DNA of 64,000 bases from Conus ventricosus. Lineage: Eukaryota; Mollusca; Gastropoda; Neogastropoda; Conidae. Position numbers and translations under genes: made by a program. The stretch lies in NCBI GenBank assembly GCA_018398815.1, contig CM031601.1:37081943-37145942 (forward strand), written 5' to 3'. Positions 1 to 10,570 of the stretch are shown in pieces (within the stretch, counting starts at the first letter, position 1; each line of letters opens with the position of its first letter). The notes below the pieces were generated by a model, which saw only the letters and a program-made list of their open reading frames with translations, had not been told where the DNA came from and searched no databases.

Positions 1-1433
1 CGAGATTTCCTGTCAATGCCATAGGCTTGCCACATCTGATCAGACCAGTCAATGGGCCCCATGAATTGATTGTAGTTTCTTACACAGGCAGGGGAGGCTA
101 CAATCATTTCTGTCCCATCTTGCTTTTTCTTTCTCTTCACGGTGGAATCATCATGTGAAGGGTGAACATTAGTTATGAACGACACAACCTTTGTGTCCTT
201 CTACACAGAAATGATATGGGAGCTAACAACAGCAGTGTGGAACTCACCATGACGCAGATTCTTCACAAGGGTGGGGTCTTTCAATACTTGGGGGTACTCC
301 TGACGGGCAGATTGCATTGTTCCCACACAGTAAATGCTGACTGACTCAAGTAGACATGACAATGGCAGTGACGTAAAAAAAATTATCCATATAAACAACA
401 TGGTTGTTACCGCTTGGCAAGTTACGGTCACATAAATCAGTCACCATACAATAAGCCAGCCCATGCTCCACAATTCCTGCCATCTTGCCTGTATACACTT
501 GCATATCATAAACATATGCACAGCATGAACAGCCAAAAGCCCCCACCTTGCTCCCTCTTTTGATTGGCTTCAATGGGAGGTACTGTTTCAATGGATTATT
601 CCCCTTCCCTTTCACCATCATCTTATCAACAGACACATTTTGTCCGATGTAAAATTTCTCTTGAAATTCCTTCAAGAGTCTCTCAAACAGTGGCCTTATT
701 TTCCACAGCTTGTCATATCCAGGCTCTCCTGCTCTGGGTCTTTGTGCTTCATTGTCTGCAAGATGAAGATTTCTCCACAGCTGCCACCATCTCTTCTTCG
801 TGGACACAAGTGTGAAAGCAGGAACAGCAAGCACCCAGTTGTTAGAAAAATAGTTATTCATTTCTGGAAGCCTGTGGATACTAAGAAAGAATAACATTCC
901 AATGAAGGCCCTCATTTCTTCTACAGAAGTGTCAAAATCCCACTCAGAATTCTTTTGAGCTGCATACAATTTTGTCTGTTCTACCAACAAATCCACAGCT
1001 TCATCTGAAAACAGCATGTTGAAAACGTCCACCATAGCAGCATCTAGTGGCAAAAATTCAGTGGGTCCATGCATTCCATGATACACAGGGTAGTCTTTGG
1101 GGATATAGGCATCAAATGTGTTGTCAACCACTGTCTCTGACAATTTTTTCCTCTCCTACCACGTCCTCGACTACACCCACTACCAGCATGACCACACCCC
1201 CTACCTGTCGATGTACTTGGTAGATCAATATTTTCTTCTGGGTAATCCGAATCACTTGACTCATTGTCAGGCTGATCGACAACCACATCACCTTCATTTT
1301 CCATGTCATTTTCGTCGTCACTAATTTTACCTTCGTACGGTGTTTCAAACACAATTCTCGCCACCTTTTCGGCAGTAAATCTTCTGGCCACCATGTTGAT
1401 TTGCTCGACTAATGTTTGCTTTACAAAACGCAA
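1..1433 (-). pseudogene. piggyBac-like transposase, frameshifted and cut by the window edge
   Basis: Cut-and-paste transposase of the piggyBac family (DDE_Tnp_1_7). The N-terminus (from 1433) is acidic and then Arg/Gly-rich, as is usual. A frameshift near 1140 joins it to the catalytic core (1143-346), which carries the first catalytic Asp in SVDKMMVKGKG and the second in VYMDNFF. A second frame change near 360-430 leads into a segment with KNLRHGEF and, at about 60-10, MGPIDWSDQMWQAYGIDRKS, which holds the third catalytic Asp. The C-terminal zinc-finger part lies beyond the left edge. Two frame breaks make it a pseudogene unless they are sequence errors. Family call secure; activity unlikely. 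Confidence 0.88.
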
Positions 1434-1599
1434 AAACCTGCATCAAAATCGACCCACAACTTTCTGAAAAATCGCTTCAAACACGCTGTATGGGAGCTGC
1501 CATTTGCACAGAAGTAAACAGTATCATGTGACAAGTCAAATGATCAATTATGCGATGACTCTTGAACCGCAGCTATATCCGCGACCGGGAGCGAAAGGC

Positions 1600-1603
1600 T
1601 TAA
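1600..1603. mobile_element. Candidate TTAA target site and 5' end of the piggyBac element
   Basis: piggyBac elements duplicate TTAA. About 165 bases beyond the transposase start there is a TTAA preceded on the plus strand by GGGAGCGAAAGGC, so the minus-strand element would begin GCCTTTCGCTCCC. This resembles piggyBac termini but the first base is not C, and the partner end is outside the window. Confidence 0.3.
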
Positions 1604-2200
1604 CTGTTGTCATTGAAGTCAGTGTTCCTCATTCTCCACCTCTAATCATCAACCAGCTACTGTGCTGTGGAAGAACTACTCTCAGAATGCTGACTCACCA
1701 ATTTCTTCCAAAGATCCCATAGTCCTTCCATCCCTAGTTTATTCTGTAACCATCAGGTACAGCTATCAACCACTTACTCTTGATTTTAAATGATTATGCA
1801 GGAAAATAAAATCTGTTATATCTAGAAACAAAGATATGATATTATCATGTCACTGTAAAAGATCAACCATTATTTTACGTGAGCTCATGCAAGAGAAAAT
1901 GGTGACAACCTGATAACCTTACACTGCAAAAATGTACTATATCCAGGCATCCTGTCATGTGCACTGCTTTCAGTGACAAATGTTTGAATGGATCTGGACT
2001 TCACTGTTTATCACTGACATGTAATACTGTTGGACACTTATGTAAATGAAATAATGGTCTGATATGTAGAATGTTCAGGAATCTTACAGAACTACACTAA
2101 ATTCCCCAAATCTATCACTGAGGCTATCACTTGAATCTATGAACCAGTATTTGAGCATCTGTGTGTACTAAAATAAAAGTACTTAAACAGCCTAACCAAA
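1604..2200. other. No gene seen
   Basis: AT-rich intronic-looking sequence with no open frame, RNA gene or repeat unit that I recognise. Confidence 0.5.
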
Positions 2201-2204
2201 GCAG

Positions 2205-3275
2205 TGAGAGAAGTGTGACAGGGAAAACTAATAGGGAAACTCACAGTCAATGACTAGAGTCAAACAGAGAGATCTAAAATAAGAGGACATGAGGACTGAG
2301 GTGAAACTGGGAGGCTCACAGTCAGACAACAATTATTGAGTTTAAACAGGAAGACTTGGTCATGGAGACTTAGTCAGAGGACTCAATGACTGAGATCTAA
2401 CAAGGAGAATAACAGTCAGAAATCTTAACTGATTGAGGAAGTCTAACAGGGAGGCTCATAGTCTGAGACGTCCTCGATGTCAAAGGAGGCCTAACATGAA
2501 AAACTCACAGTCAGAGAACTCGTTGACAGAGAAGATCTAACAGGGCGAGCCCACTAAGTGGAATTAACTAATATGGAGATCTTACAGGGAGATTCACTGT
2601 CAGAGAACTCAATGACTGAGACAATCTCACAGGATGACTCACAGTCAAAGGACTCAATGATTGAGGTGGTTTAACAGGGAGACTCACAATCATGGGAATC
2701 AATGACCAAGAAGATCTAACAAGGAGAGTCATAGTCAGGACTCACTGACAGAAAAGGTCTAACTGGGAAATTCACCTTCAGATGACTCAATGACAGCATA
2801 CCTAACAAGGAGAGTCAGTCACAAGACTCAACAATTGTGGAGATCTAATGTGAAGTCTCAGTAAGAAGACTCGATCAATAAAAAGGATTAACAGAGACAG
2901 AATCACAGTCAGACTCAATGACTGAGGAAGGTCTAACTGGAGACTCTTAGTCACAGGACTCAAATGATAGAGATCTAACAGGGAGACTGACAGTCAGAAG
3001 ACTCAAATGACTGAGGAGGTATAACAGGGAGACTGACAGTCAGAGGATTCAAAGACAGCAGAGATCTAAAGGGGCACAGATAATCAGAAGGTTCAGTGGC
3101 TGAGGAGATCTAACAGGAAGACTCATGGCACAGGACTCAATTCTATGGAAAATATGGAAACTCACTGGACTAAATGACTGAAGAGATCTAACAGGGACAC
3201 TCACATGACACTAACAGGGAAACTGATGTGACTCTTACAGGGAGACTCAGATGCTCAATGACTGATTAACTCAAT
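2205..3275. repeat. Degenerate ~45-bp minisatellite in HERC2 intron
   Basis: Tandem variants of a unit built from GATCTAACAGGGAGACTCA, CAGTCAGAGGACTCAATG and ACTGAGGA recur about every 45 bases. Copies are strongly diverged with indels. Related units reappear at about 4140-4249, right against the splice donor of a HERC2-like exon, so the array probably once spanned both blocks and was split by other insertions. Confidence 0.8.
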
Positions 3276-4050
3276 GCAGATGCAACTTTCTGCCACAACC
3301 GCGACTCACTGCGACGCACTATTTTGGGTATTTTTACAAAAAATATACAGACAGAACCAAACCGAATACAACAATAATTACTATGTTTTTGAAAACTTCA
3401 AATTATGTTCTTTTACAAAAAAAATACTACAGTCCTGTGCTCGGTACACACTTCACACTGGTTTGAAAAGTGTAGGAAAACAGCTATCAGCAAAAACTTT
3501 TCTCCACGTAGGTATCGATGAAAAATCAATTTGATCATAACTGTAGTAAACACAATGTGTAGCAAACACATAAAAACAATGTATCTTTCACACACACAGC
3601 TGTGTGCATGGTCCAGACTTCAAACAGAGTGCTGCTGTCACATATTTGAAGAAAAAATGCAAACATTTCATCATCATCATTTGGTATGTGCAACTCACCA
3701 TCGGTACTCATATCCTCTCTGTCTGATTTGGCAAGTTCGAAAAACAGTTTGGAAAAGTTCGAAAAACAGTTCCAGTTCTTCATTTGATCTTTCTTCCATT
3801 ATTCTTTCAATCACTTCTTGAAATAAGATGTTCCTGTTTGCTACCACTCGTCTGATGCTTCGGTGCTGACAACATGATGAACACGGGCAGCCAGAGTTAT
3901 CTCCAGCTATCCCATAATATGAGCGAAAAAGTAGAATTAAACGCGAGATATACACCAAGGGAGAGTACCACCTAATTAGAGGAAATCCTCAGCTTTCTGT
4001 AGATACCAAGATTGTTTCCCTTAGACCGCACAGCTACATGTGAAAATTCA
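3276..4050. other. Unassigned insert between two blocks of the minisatellite
   Basis: Interrupts the 45-bp minisatellite. On the minus strand, 3958-3695 and 3783-3535 hold overlapping open frames with clusters of acidic residues, Cys-rich near CPCSSCCQ, but I recognise no domain. It may be a degenerate mobile element. Confidence 0.3.
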
Positions 4051-4056
4051 AGTAAT

Positions 4057-4126
4057 TCGTCGATCACCTGGCGGGTGACGCGTCAATGCCAAGCACTCAA
4101 CCCATCGCCCGCCAGGTGATCGACGA
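4057..4126. repeat. 24-bp inverted repeat (hairpin)
   Basis: Left arm 4057-4080 and right arm 4103-4126 are reverse complements over 24 bases with two differences, separated by a 22-base spacer. The core is CGATCACCTGGCGGG / CCCGCCAGGTGATCG. It is GC-rich against an AT-rich background, which suggests a MITE-like or regulatory palindrome. Confidence 0.8.
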
Positions 4127-4248
4127 GGCGCCAATGAGTTAAGTCCAACAGGTAGACCATCAACTGACTTTGTGACTAGGGAGGTCCAACATGAAAATTA
4201 TCGAGATATTAACAAGGAGACTGATATGACACTAACAGGGAGACTCAC

Positions 4249-4420
4249 ATGACACAGGTTCTATGCTTCCAGTGCTGGTGGCCAACGGAGCACGCATGAA
4301 TTCCTTGTCACGGTCTGCTGAGCGCAAGATGTTCATGCTGAGACTGATGAGGTGTGCCCAGTGGCAAAGGTCCTCCTCTGTCATAGGCATCTTCTCCACT
4401 CGGAAATCCACCACAGGCAC
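4249..4420 (-). CDS. HERC2: HERC2-like E3 ubiquitin ligase, exon after the LGGQ/TPKGK exon
   Basis: Last HERC2-like exon (gene order) in the window. It begins after the acceptor CCTACGGCAG with VPVVDFRVEKMPMTEEDL and reads for 57 codons plus one base to a GTGAGT donor. It aligns with the human HERC2 segment VAFNVNNLPFTE...WAQLVNL, recalled from family knowledge. Start phase 0 matches the phase-0 end of the exon at 7001-7213. Minisatellite units reach the donor itself. HERC2 is a very large HECT-type ligase in DNA-damage signalling and centrosome regulation. Later exons (DOC, RLD, HECT) are not in this window. Confidence 0.82.
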
Positions 4421-4457
4421 CTGCCGTAGGTTACAATAACATGAGTTGAGAATGGAG

Positions 4458-4514
4458 AGGGTAAAGTAATGTTGCTTATAGCCCAGCCGACTGCAAAAGG
4501 CCATATCAGGGCTG
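4458..4514 (-). mobile_element. Minimal LINE 3'-end insertion (57 bp) with target-site duplication
   Basis: On the minus strand this is the 3' end of the I/Nimb-like LINE (CTGATATGGCCTTTTGCAGT ... GGGCTATAAGCAACATTAC). It is flanked by TGAGAATGGAG at 4447-4457 and 4515-4525, an 11-bp target-site duplication. Only the last ~57 bases of the LINE are present, an extreme 5' truncation. Confidence 0.75.
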
Positions 4515-4683
4515 TGAGAATGGAGGGGGCTGGAGTGTTAGAGGGTTGGGGTGGGTTTAAAGGGATAGAGGTATGAACAAAGGTGCACAGTGCACGTTGG
4601 GTATGCATGTGGATTGGCAAGAATGTGTCAGAGGAGGAGGTGGGAGGGGATAGGGGAAGGATGCTTGTGAGGTGGGTGTATGT

Positions 4684-4890
4684 GGGGTAAGGTAAGGTAA
4701 TGTTGCTTATAGCCTGGCCAACCGCAAAGGGCCATATCAGGGCCGTCATTGCACTGAAGCCCACTCACAAGTCATTAAAACAAAACAAACCCAAAAAAAT
4801 TCGCACAACCCTTTAAAATACACCTTCTAAAACACACCAGAACTTTTGTTAAAAATCTTTCTTCTGTAAAATCTTAGATCAAAACATCAA
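4684..4890 (-). mobile_element. 5'-truncated LINE 3' UTR (~200 bp)
   Basis: Same LINE 3' end as at 57496, but longer. The minus strand shares the tracts around AAAATCTTACAGAAGAAAG and GGGCTATAAGCAACATTACC with the 3' UTR of the copy at 57.5-57.7 kb. The tail has changed to TTACC units. No clear target-site duplication. Confidence 0.7.
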
Positions 4891-4894
4891 AAGT

Positions 4895-5920
4895 CACATG
4901 AGGTGCGTAGATGGGTTGCTTTGGTAGGTGTGAATGTGTGATTGAGTTGCCATGCATACAGAGGTATAGGCGGATGGTGACAAAAAAGGATTTTTCCTAC
5001 AAAAACTAGTTTTATGATATACTTACCTGTCTAAACAAATGCCTTTTCTGCTACAACGTGGACCATCGGGAAATTTCCCCCCAAAAGAAGGAATCATATG
5101 GAGAGTGGGGAGCTTGTGCTACTCAGCCTACAGGAATATATGAATGCTCTCCCCTGAGTGAAACGATCTCACTTTACTCCAAAATTGTTGCAAATATGAC
5201 GTAGAACCTATACACATTCATGTATGATTGTCTTATGACAATGGTGCAAAATTCATGCAGCATGAAGATAAATCAAAAACAACCATGGTTACCATGGGCT
5301 GGAGCTGGAAGTCTACGAGATATATTCATGAAAGTATTCAGACCCATTCTGCTCCTCCCTGCCGTTGTTGACAAGAGCTGTAGACTTGGATGGAAAGACT
5401 GGTTGAACAAATGCTGGATGTAATGCAAGAGTGCTGCTCACAGTTTTTTTCTGACCAACACTGCAGGTATCTATGTATTTCAAGCTTGATGGATGCCAGG
5501 ACATGTTATGAAATGAAGCATAACCAAAATATCTTTATTGCCATGTCCAAAGATTATTACTACTAAAGTTTTATGTCTCATTCTGTGGCCATTCAAAGGG
5601 TATCAGTTTTAATCTGCCCTCTATATTCTTGCCTGTAGTAAGTTTGTGTCCTGTCTTTGTTACCAGAAAGTTCATGGAGATTACTGTGGGAATAGATATC
5701 ATGGTTGTCTCCCTTGGATAGGAATACACCACAGATTCACAACCAACCAGTTACAATTGCCAACAAGAGCTTAACAACAGGCAGTGTCCTTCTCCACTCC
5801 ACTATACTCCACTTGGTCTTCTTTCACTGATGGCACTCGGTCTGGTCACAGCATTGACAAAATCATGAACACACGCATAGGTTCAGATCTGAAACCCTAT
5901 TTCAGGGTTTAAGGGTAAAT
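4895..5920. other. No gene seen
   Basis: Intronic sequence. A stretch at about 5010-5050 (ACTTACCTGTCTAAACAAAT) shares GTC.AAACAAATGCCTT with 37391-37410, so part of it may be an undetermined repeat. Confidence 0.4.
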
Positions 5921-5921
5921 A

Positions 5922-6222
5922 TTTAAGGGAAGGATAAAACAAAACAAAATTAAGATTAAAATTTAATCTTAATTTTGTTTTATCCTTCCCCTTAAATCCC
6001 CCCCCCCCCCCCCCCACTTTACCTTTTTTTTCTTTTTTTTTTCCCCTCAGCTCCCCCCCCCCCCCCCCCCCTTCTTTCCCCTTACCATTATTATCAATCC
6101 ACCATTACCACAACCATCACAAAGATATCACACCATCCCAATAAACTAGACACACAACCCTATCATATCACACACACACACCTCCCCTGCCGCAACCCCC
6201 CCCCCCCCCCCCCCCCCCCTCC
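5922..6222. repeat. Long palindrome followed by poly-C and CA tracts
   Basis: Bases 5922-5997 form a nearly perfect palindrome centred on AAATTT at about 5960; one arm has five extra bases. Poly-C runs follow at about 5999-6016, 6053-6070 and 6198-6219, with a short (CA)n. Fold-back structure and long C runs also make assembly error possible here. Confidence 0.75.
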
Positions 6223-6229
6223 GTTTCCT

Positions 6230-6990
6230 CTCCCATAATCCCCCATGTCATTTCCGCCTACCGGCTATTCCCCCGACCACATGGACAACAACGGATGAGT
6301 CATTTTTCGTTCTTTTTTCGTTCTTTGTTTGTACTGTCCCACATGTTAAATGTGATTTATTTTTTCGCCTGAAGAAGACCCAAGTGGTTGAAATGCATCG
6401 TGTCTTGTCATGTGCTTTGTTTGTCAATGTCATTGGCGGTAAGCTCTAAACAAACTATTTCTAAAAATTGTTGAAGTTTTTTTTTTTTTTCTTCCTTCAC
6501 AACAAAAGTTGATTATTTAGTGTGCAGACCATACAGAATGACTTAATTTTGTTCCTAAATGATTCTGTACTTTGTTTAGACTTCGAAAATCACTCTGTGC
6601 TCCTAATCCATGACATTCTGTGCGTACAGTGAATTTAGGGAAAATTGTTATAGCACCGAGAACACTGAAGTAGAGTTTTAGTCTGTTCGGTTTGTTTCTT
6701 CCTCGAGTACCAGTTCACTTTATATGGGAAAAAATGGCTGTTTTGGATGGAGTCTCCGAATTTTTAAAATTACTTTTACAGAATAGATAAGTTCAAAACA
6801 ATTTTTTTTTTATTGAGGTTTCTTTATGGCAAGTGTGTATGTGTTGCGGAGTTACCTCTCTTGGCATGGTATTCACATAGTCATATAGCACAAAGTCATG
6901 CGGTAGGCAGAGGAACTGAAAATGGAAAAAAAAGGGGCACAAATGAAACACAGCAGTATGAACTTATAAAAGATATCTTTCAGGTCACGC
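6230..6990. other. No gene seen
   Basis: AT-rich intron sequence downstream (gene order) of the exon at 7001-7213. It contains a poly-T run near 6478 and a hammerhead-like core at 6369-6393, described in the findings. Confidence 0.4.
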
Positions 6991-7000
6991 ATCAACTTAC

Positions 7001-7213
7001 CGGTGTCAGCTCTGACAGGCGGCAAATTCGCAGCTTGCCATCATTGAATTGTATATGCACTTTGCCCTTGGGAGTGATGCAAGCCACTGTCCCTATCTCA
7101 AAGGCCTCATGTTGTACCTGACCACCCAATCGGGGCCGGGTATCCACCCCACCTACCACACCCAAGATGGCCAAGATCGTTCCCATCTGCTCACAGGCGG
7201 CGCTCTCCGTGTC
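7001..7213 (-). CDS. HERC2: HERC2-like E3 ubiquitin ligase, LGGQ/TPKGK exon
   Basis: 71-codon exon between the acceptor TGTGTTGTGCAG and the donor CCG|GTAAGT, phase 0 at both ends. It reads DTESAACEQMGTILAILG, then GGVDTRPRLGGQV, GTVACITPKGKVHIQF and CRLSELTP. This matches human HERC2 around GGLMAVLAVIGG, RLRLGGQVMHDEF and TRITPKGKITVQF. In human HERC2 this lies downstream of the MIB domain, consistent with exon order here. A 42-bp minisatellite starts within about 15 bases of the acceptor side. Confidence 0.9.
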
Positions 7214-7224
7214 CTGCACAACAC

Positions 7225-8690
7225 AGCATCAGATCATGTCTCACTACTGTTGTAGGCAGATCAGCAATATTCAGCTCCAGTCTCACTACTGTTGTTCACA
7301 GATCTGCTACAGTCAGCTCCAGTCTAACTACAGTTGTTGACAGATCTGCTACAGTCAGCTCCAGTCTAACTACAGTTTTGACAGATCTGCTACAGTCAGC
7401 TCCAGTCTAACTACAGTTGTTGACAGATCTGCTACAGTCAGCTCCAGTCTAACTACAGTTGTTGACAGATCTGCTACAGTCAGCTCCAGTCTAACTACAG
7501 TTGTTGACAGATCAGCTACAGTCAGCTCCAGTCAAATTTCTCTTGTTGACAGATCTGCTACAGTCAGCTCCAATCTAACTATTGTTGTTGACAGATCTGC
7601 TACAGTCAGCTCCAGTCTAACTAACCACTGATGACAGATCTACTACAGTCAGCTCCAGTCTTACTACTGTTGCTGACAGATCTACTACAGTCAGCTCCAG
7701 TCTTACTACTGTTGCTGACAAATCTGTTACAGTCAGCTACAGTCCAACTTCTCTTGTTGACAGCTCTGTCAACGTCAGCGCCAGTCTAACTACTCTTGTT
7801 AATAGATCTACTACAGTCAGCTCCAGTCTTACTCACCGTTGATGACAGATCTGCTACAGTCAACTCCAGTCTTACTACCTTCGTTGACAGATCTGCTACA
7901 GTCAGCTCCAGTCTAACTACTGTTGACAGTTCTGCTATCGTCAGCTCCAGTCTTACTACTGTTGTTGGCAGATCTGCTATCGTCAGCTCCAGCTTTACTA
8001 CCTTTGTTGACAGACCTGCTACAGTCAGCTCCAGTCTTACTACCTTTGTTGACAGATCTGCTACAGTCAGCTCCAGTCTTACTAACTTTGTTGACAGATC
8101 TGCTACAGTCAACTCCAATCTAACTATTGTTGTCGACAGACCTGCTATCGTCAGCTCCAGTCTTACTACCTTTTTTGATAGATCTGCTACAGTCAGCTCC
8201 AGTCTAAGTATTGTTGTTAACAGATCTGCTATCGTCAGTTCCAGTCTTACTACTGTTGTTGACAGATCTGCTACTATCAGTTCCAGTCTTACTACTCTTG
8301 TTGACAGATCTGCTATCGTCAGCTCCAGTCTTACTACCTTTTTTGACAGATCTGCTACAGTCAGCTCCAGTCTAAGTATTGTTGTTGACAGATCTGCTAC
8401 AGTCAGCTCCAGTATTACTACTGTTGTTGACAGATCTGCTATTGTCAGTTCCAGTCTTACTACTGTTGTTGACAGATCTGCTACAGTCATCTCCAGTTTT
8501 ACTACCATCGTTGACAGAAATGCTAGTCAGCTCTACTCTTACTACTGTTGTTGACAGATCTGCAACAGTTAGCTTCAATCTAACTACTCCTGTTGACAAA
8601 TCTGCTACAGTCAACTCTTGTCTTTCTACTCTTGTTGACAGATCAGCTACAGTCAATTACATTCTTTCTGTCCTTGACAGATTAGCAATG
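7225..8690. repeat. 42-bp minisatellite, ~34 copies, open on both strands
   Basis: Unit approximates GACAGATCTGCTACAGTCAG then CTCCAGTCTAACTACTGTTGTT. Because 42 is a multiple of three and stops are rare, both strands stay open for 240-250 codons; the minus strand reads a 14-residue repeat like VVRLELTVADLSTK. It sits in the intron just upstream of a HERC2-like exon. I treat it as non-coding: no splice model, no start context and no homologous protein that I know. Confidence 0.92.
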
Positions 8691-8844
8691 ATTTTGCTCC
8701 CATCTTACTGCTACCGCAAATGTGCTACAGGCAATCAAGCAAGAGGTCTTGTCAGCCTTTAACCCAACAGCAAGGCCTTAGACCCAAAAGAAAATTTTCC
8801 TTCAAACTTAATATCTGTGAAAACTCAAATGATCTTCAGATTAA
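8690..8844 (+). repeat. Host repeat copy A, interrupted by a TTAA insertion
   Basis: Sequence from CTTACTGCTACC to GATCTTCAGATTAA is repeated at about 10299-10457. In copy A the next bases after TTAA are a piggyBac-type terminus; the rest of the repeat (ACTTTAAACTGATAT) reappears after 10242. Confidence 0.85.
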
Positions 8845-9466
8845 CCCTTTTGCATTTGCATGTCCAAAACTGCTCCTAATATTCATACTTTTTTGAGAAA
8901 TTTAACCTAAAACTCACCTACTGCCTTTGAAAGGCTGTAGTGGACAAAGTTTCCACAGCAGCGCTGTCAAATTTTGTATGCAAAATTCTTATACATTAAA
9001 TTTCATAATGCAGAGACGTCACATGTTTGGGATGCATGTTGGTGTCATTGTCACCCTGTTTGTCACAAAACAATAGGACATCAAACGTTGACAATGTTAC
9101 TATGACACACCAGACAGACAATAACATTGTCAGCATGCATTTGTTAGTATAAATCATCAAAGGGTGGCCTATCTCAACTTGTAAACAGCAGTCCTGGTTC
9201 AGTAAATCCAGTTTCGGGTGTCACAAAGTGTCACATGATTGTCACACACTCAAACATGCGGCTAGGTAACTTTACAGTTTTTGTTTTTCATCCTTAAAAA
9301 GTTTGTTTGTCACTACTGAATGATTATTAACACCGGTATATACACACAGTCACAGAAAGAAGTAAATTCCATTCTTTACACTCTAATGTGATGTCTGGTC
9401 ACACACAGCAGGAAGGCAAATGTCACCTTTGTCACATGTCACCAATATGGTAAACACTATTTGTGA

Positions 9467-9690
9467 TCCATGGTTTCTACCATGTTTGCCGCATGGTAGT
9501 TACGGAAACAGTCGTTGTGCTGGCAGAGAGGGACGTCACAGAAGGAACACTTGAAGGAGGTCTCACGTTGCCGGCCTTTGGCTGTTTTGCGACCTACGTT
9601 GACGCACTGATGACAGGTGGGCTTTCTTCCTTCAGTTTTCACCTGTTTATGGTGGTCGATTGTTTCCTTCGCAATCGGGGCTTCTGCTAC
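9467..9690 (-). pseudogene. piggyBac transposase C-terminal cysteine-rich domain remnant
   Basis: Reads to a stop after VETMDHK and contains CHQC, CSFC, LCQHNDCFRNYH, the Cys/His spacing of the cross-brace zinc finger at the C-terminus of piggyBac transposases. A short Lys-rich linker precedes it. The DDE core is absent. It is in frame with unrelated DIRS-derived sequence upstream. It shows that the surrounding TTAA-flanked element is of piggyBac origin. Confidence 0.75.
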
Positions 9691-10199
9691 GTTTGACGGT
9701 CTTCCAGCACTCTTCTTCCTGCTGGTAAAGCCAGCACGGAGCTGTTCACCTTGTGGAGGATCGGGAATGGTGGGAAGGCGTATGCTATGAGGCCCGACCA
9801 GGGAAGGGAGAGAGCGTCGATTGTATACGCTTGGGGGTCGGGAAAGGGAGAGACATATACTGGGAGATGGTGGTTGAATCGGGTGGCAAAGAGGTCGATC
9901 ATGGGCCTGAACCAATGTTTCCACACCGAGAGGAGGGTTAGCCTGCTGAGGGGCCATTCCGTGTGGAGGAGGGACTTGGACCGACTGATGGAGTCCGCTA
10001 GGATATTGTGGGTTCCCGCTATGTGCCTCGCGCGGAGAGTGATTCCCCGCGAGTGGCACCAGCGGAGGAGGGCCTCTGTTCGAAGACAGAGGCTGAAGGA
10101 GCTGAGTACAAGAGGGCTAAAACAAGGTCGCAGTGTGTGAGGGAAAGTAACACGGCACATGCGACTGGTTGCGGCCATAACAAACACCAGGGTAGACAA
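9690..10199 (-). pseudogene. DIRS-type reverse transcriptase/RNase H fragment inside piggyBac-like element
   Basis: Reads LRTEALLRWCHSRGI, HIAGTHNILADSISRS, HTEWPLS, MIDLFATRFNHHLPVYVSPF and LIAYAFPPFPIL. This is the C-terminal RNase H region typical of DIRS retroelements and is close to the DIRS copy at 46 kb (EALLRWCRSRGIPPR there). N-terminal RT and the recombinase are missing. It has either been captured by, or inserted into, the piggyBac-like element. Confidence 0.85.
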
Positions 10200-10289
10200 A
10201 CAGAGCGGCCGGATACAGGAAAAGCAAATGCAAGAGGATTAAACTTTAAACTGATATCATGTGAATGAAAGCATGCACACAAAAATCAT

Positions 10290-10500
10290 GTATGCTCCCA
10301 TCTTACTGCTACCACAAATGCGCTACAGTCGATCAAGCGAGGGGTCTGGCCAGCCTTTAACCAACGGCAAGGTCTTAGACCCAAAAGAAACTTTTCCTTC
10401 AAACTTCTAATCTGTGAAAACTCAAATGATCTTGTAGTTGTTCAGATTAAACTTTAAACTGATATTGTGTGAATGAAAGCATGCACAAAAACTCATGTAT
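10290..10500 (+). repeat. Host repeat copy B (uninterrupted)
   Basis: Tandem partner of 8690-8844. It carries the unbroken junction GATTAAACTTTAAACTGATA, which serves as the empty-site reference for the piggyBac-like insertion. Confidence 0.8.
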
Positions 10501-10570
10501 GCTTGTAAAATATCATTCTACATTTCGTTTGAAAAAAAGAATAGAAAAAAAGAGCAGTCATCACGTGCCA

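Larger units (their letters stand above)
8845..10238 (-). mobile_element. Non-autonomous piggyBac-like element (1.39 kb) with TTAA duplication
   Basis: Flanked by TTAA at 8841-8844 and 10239-10242. The termini are inverted: left CCCTTTTGCATTTGC, right (reverse complement) TCCTCTTGCATTTGC. The uninterrupted site is visible in the neighbouring repeat copy at about 10452-10470 (CAGATTAAACTTTAAACTGA), so the ends are well fixed. Inside, on the minus strand, lie a DIRS RNase H fragment and then a piggyBac C-terminal zinc-finger segment. No catalytic core is present. Confidence 0.85.

Noticed and set aside
7786..8554. 240- and 252-codon frames as genes
   Set aside because: They arise from a 42-bp minisatellite with unit length divisible by three; both strands are open and no splice or start context supports a gene.
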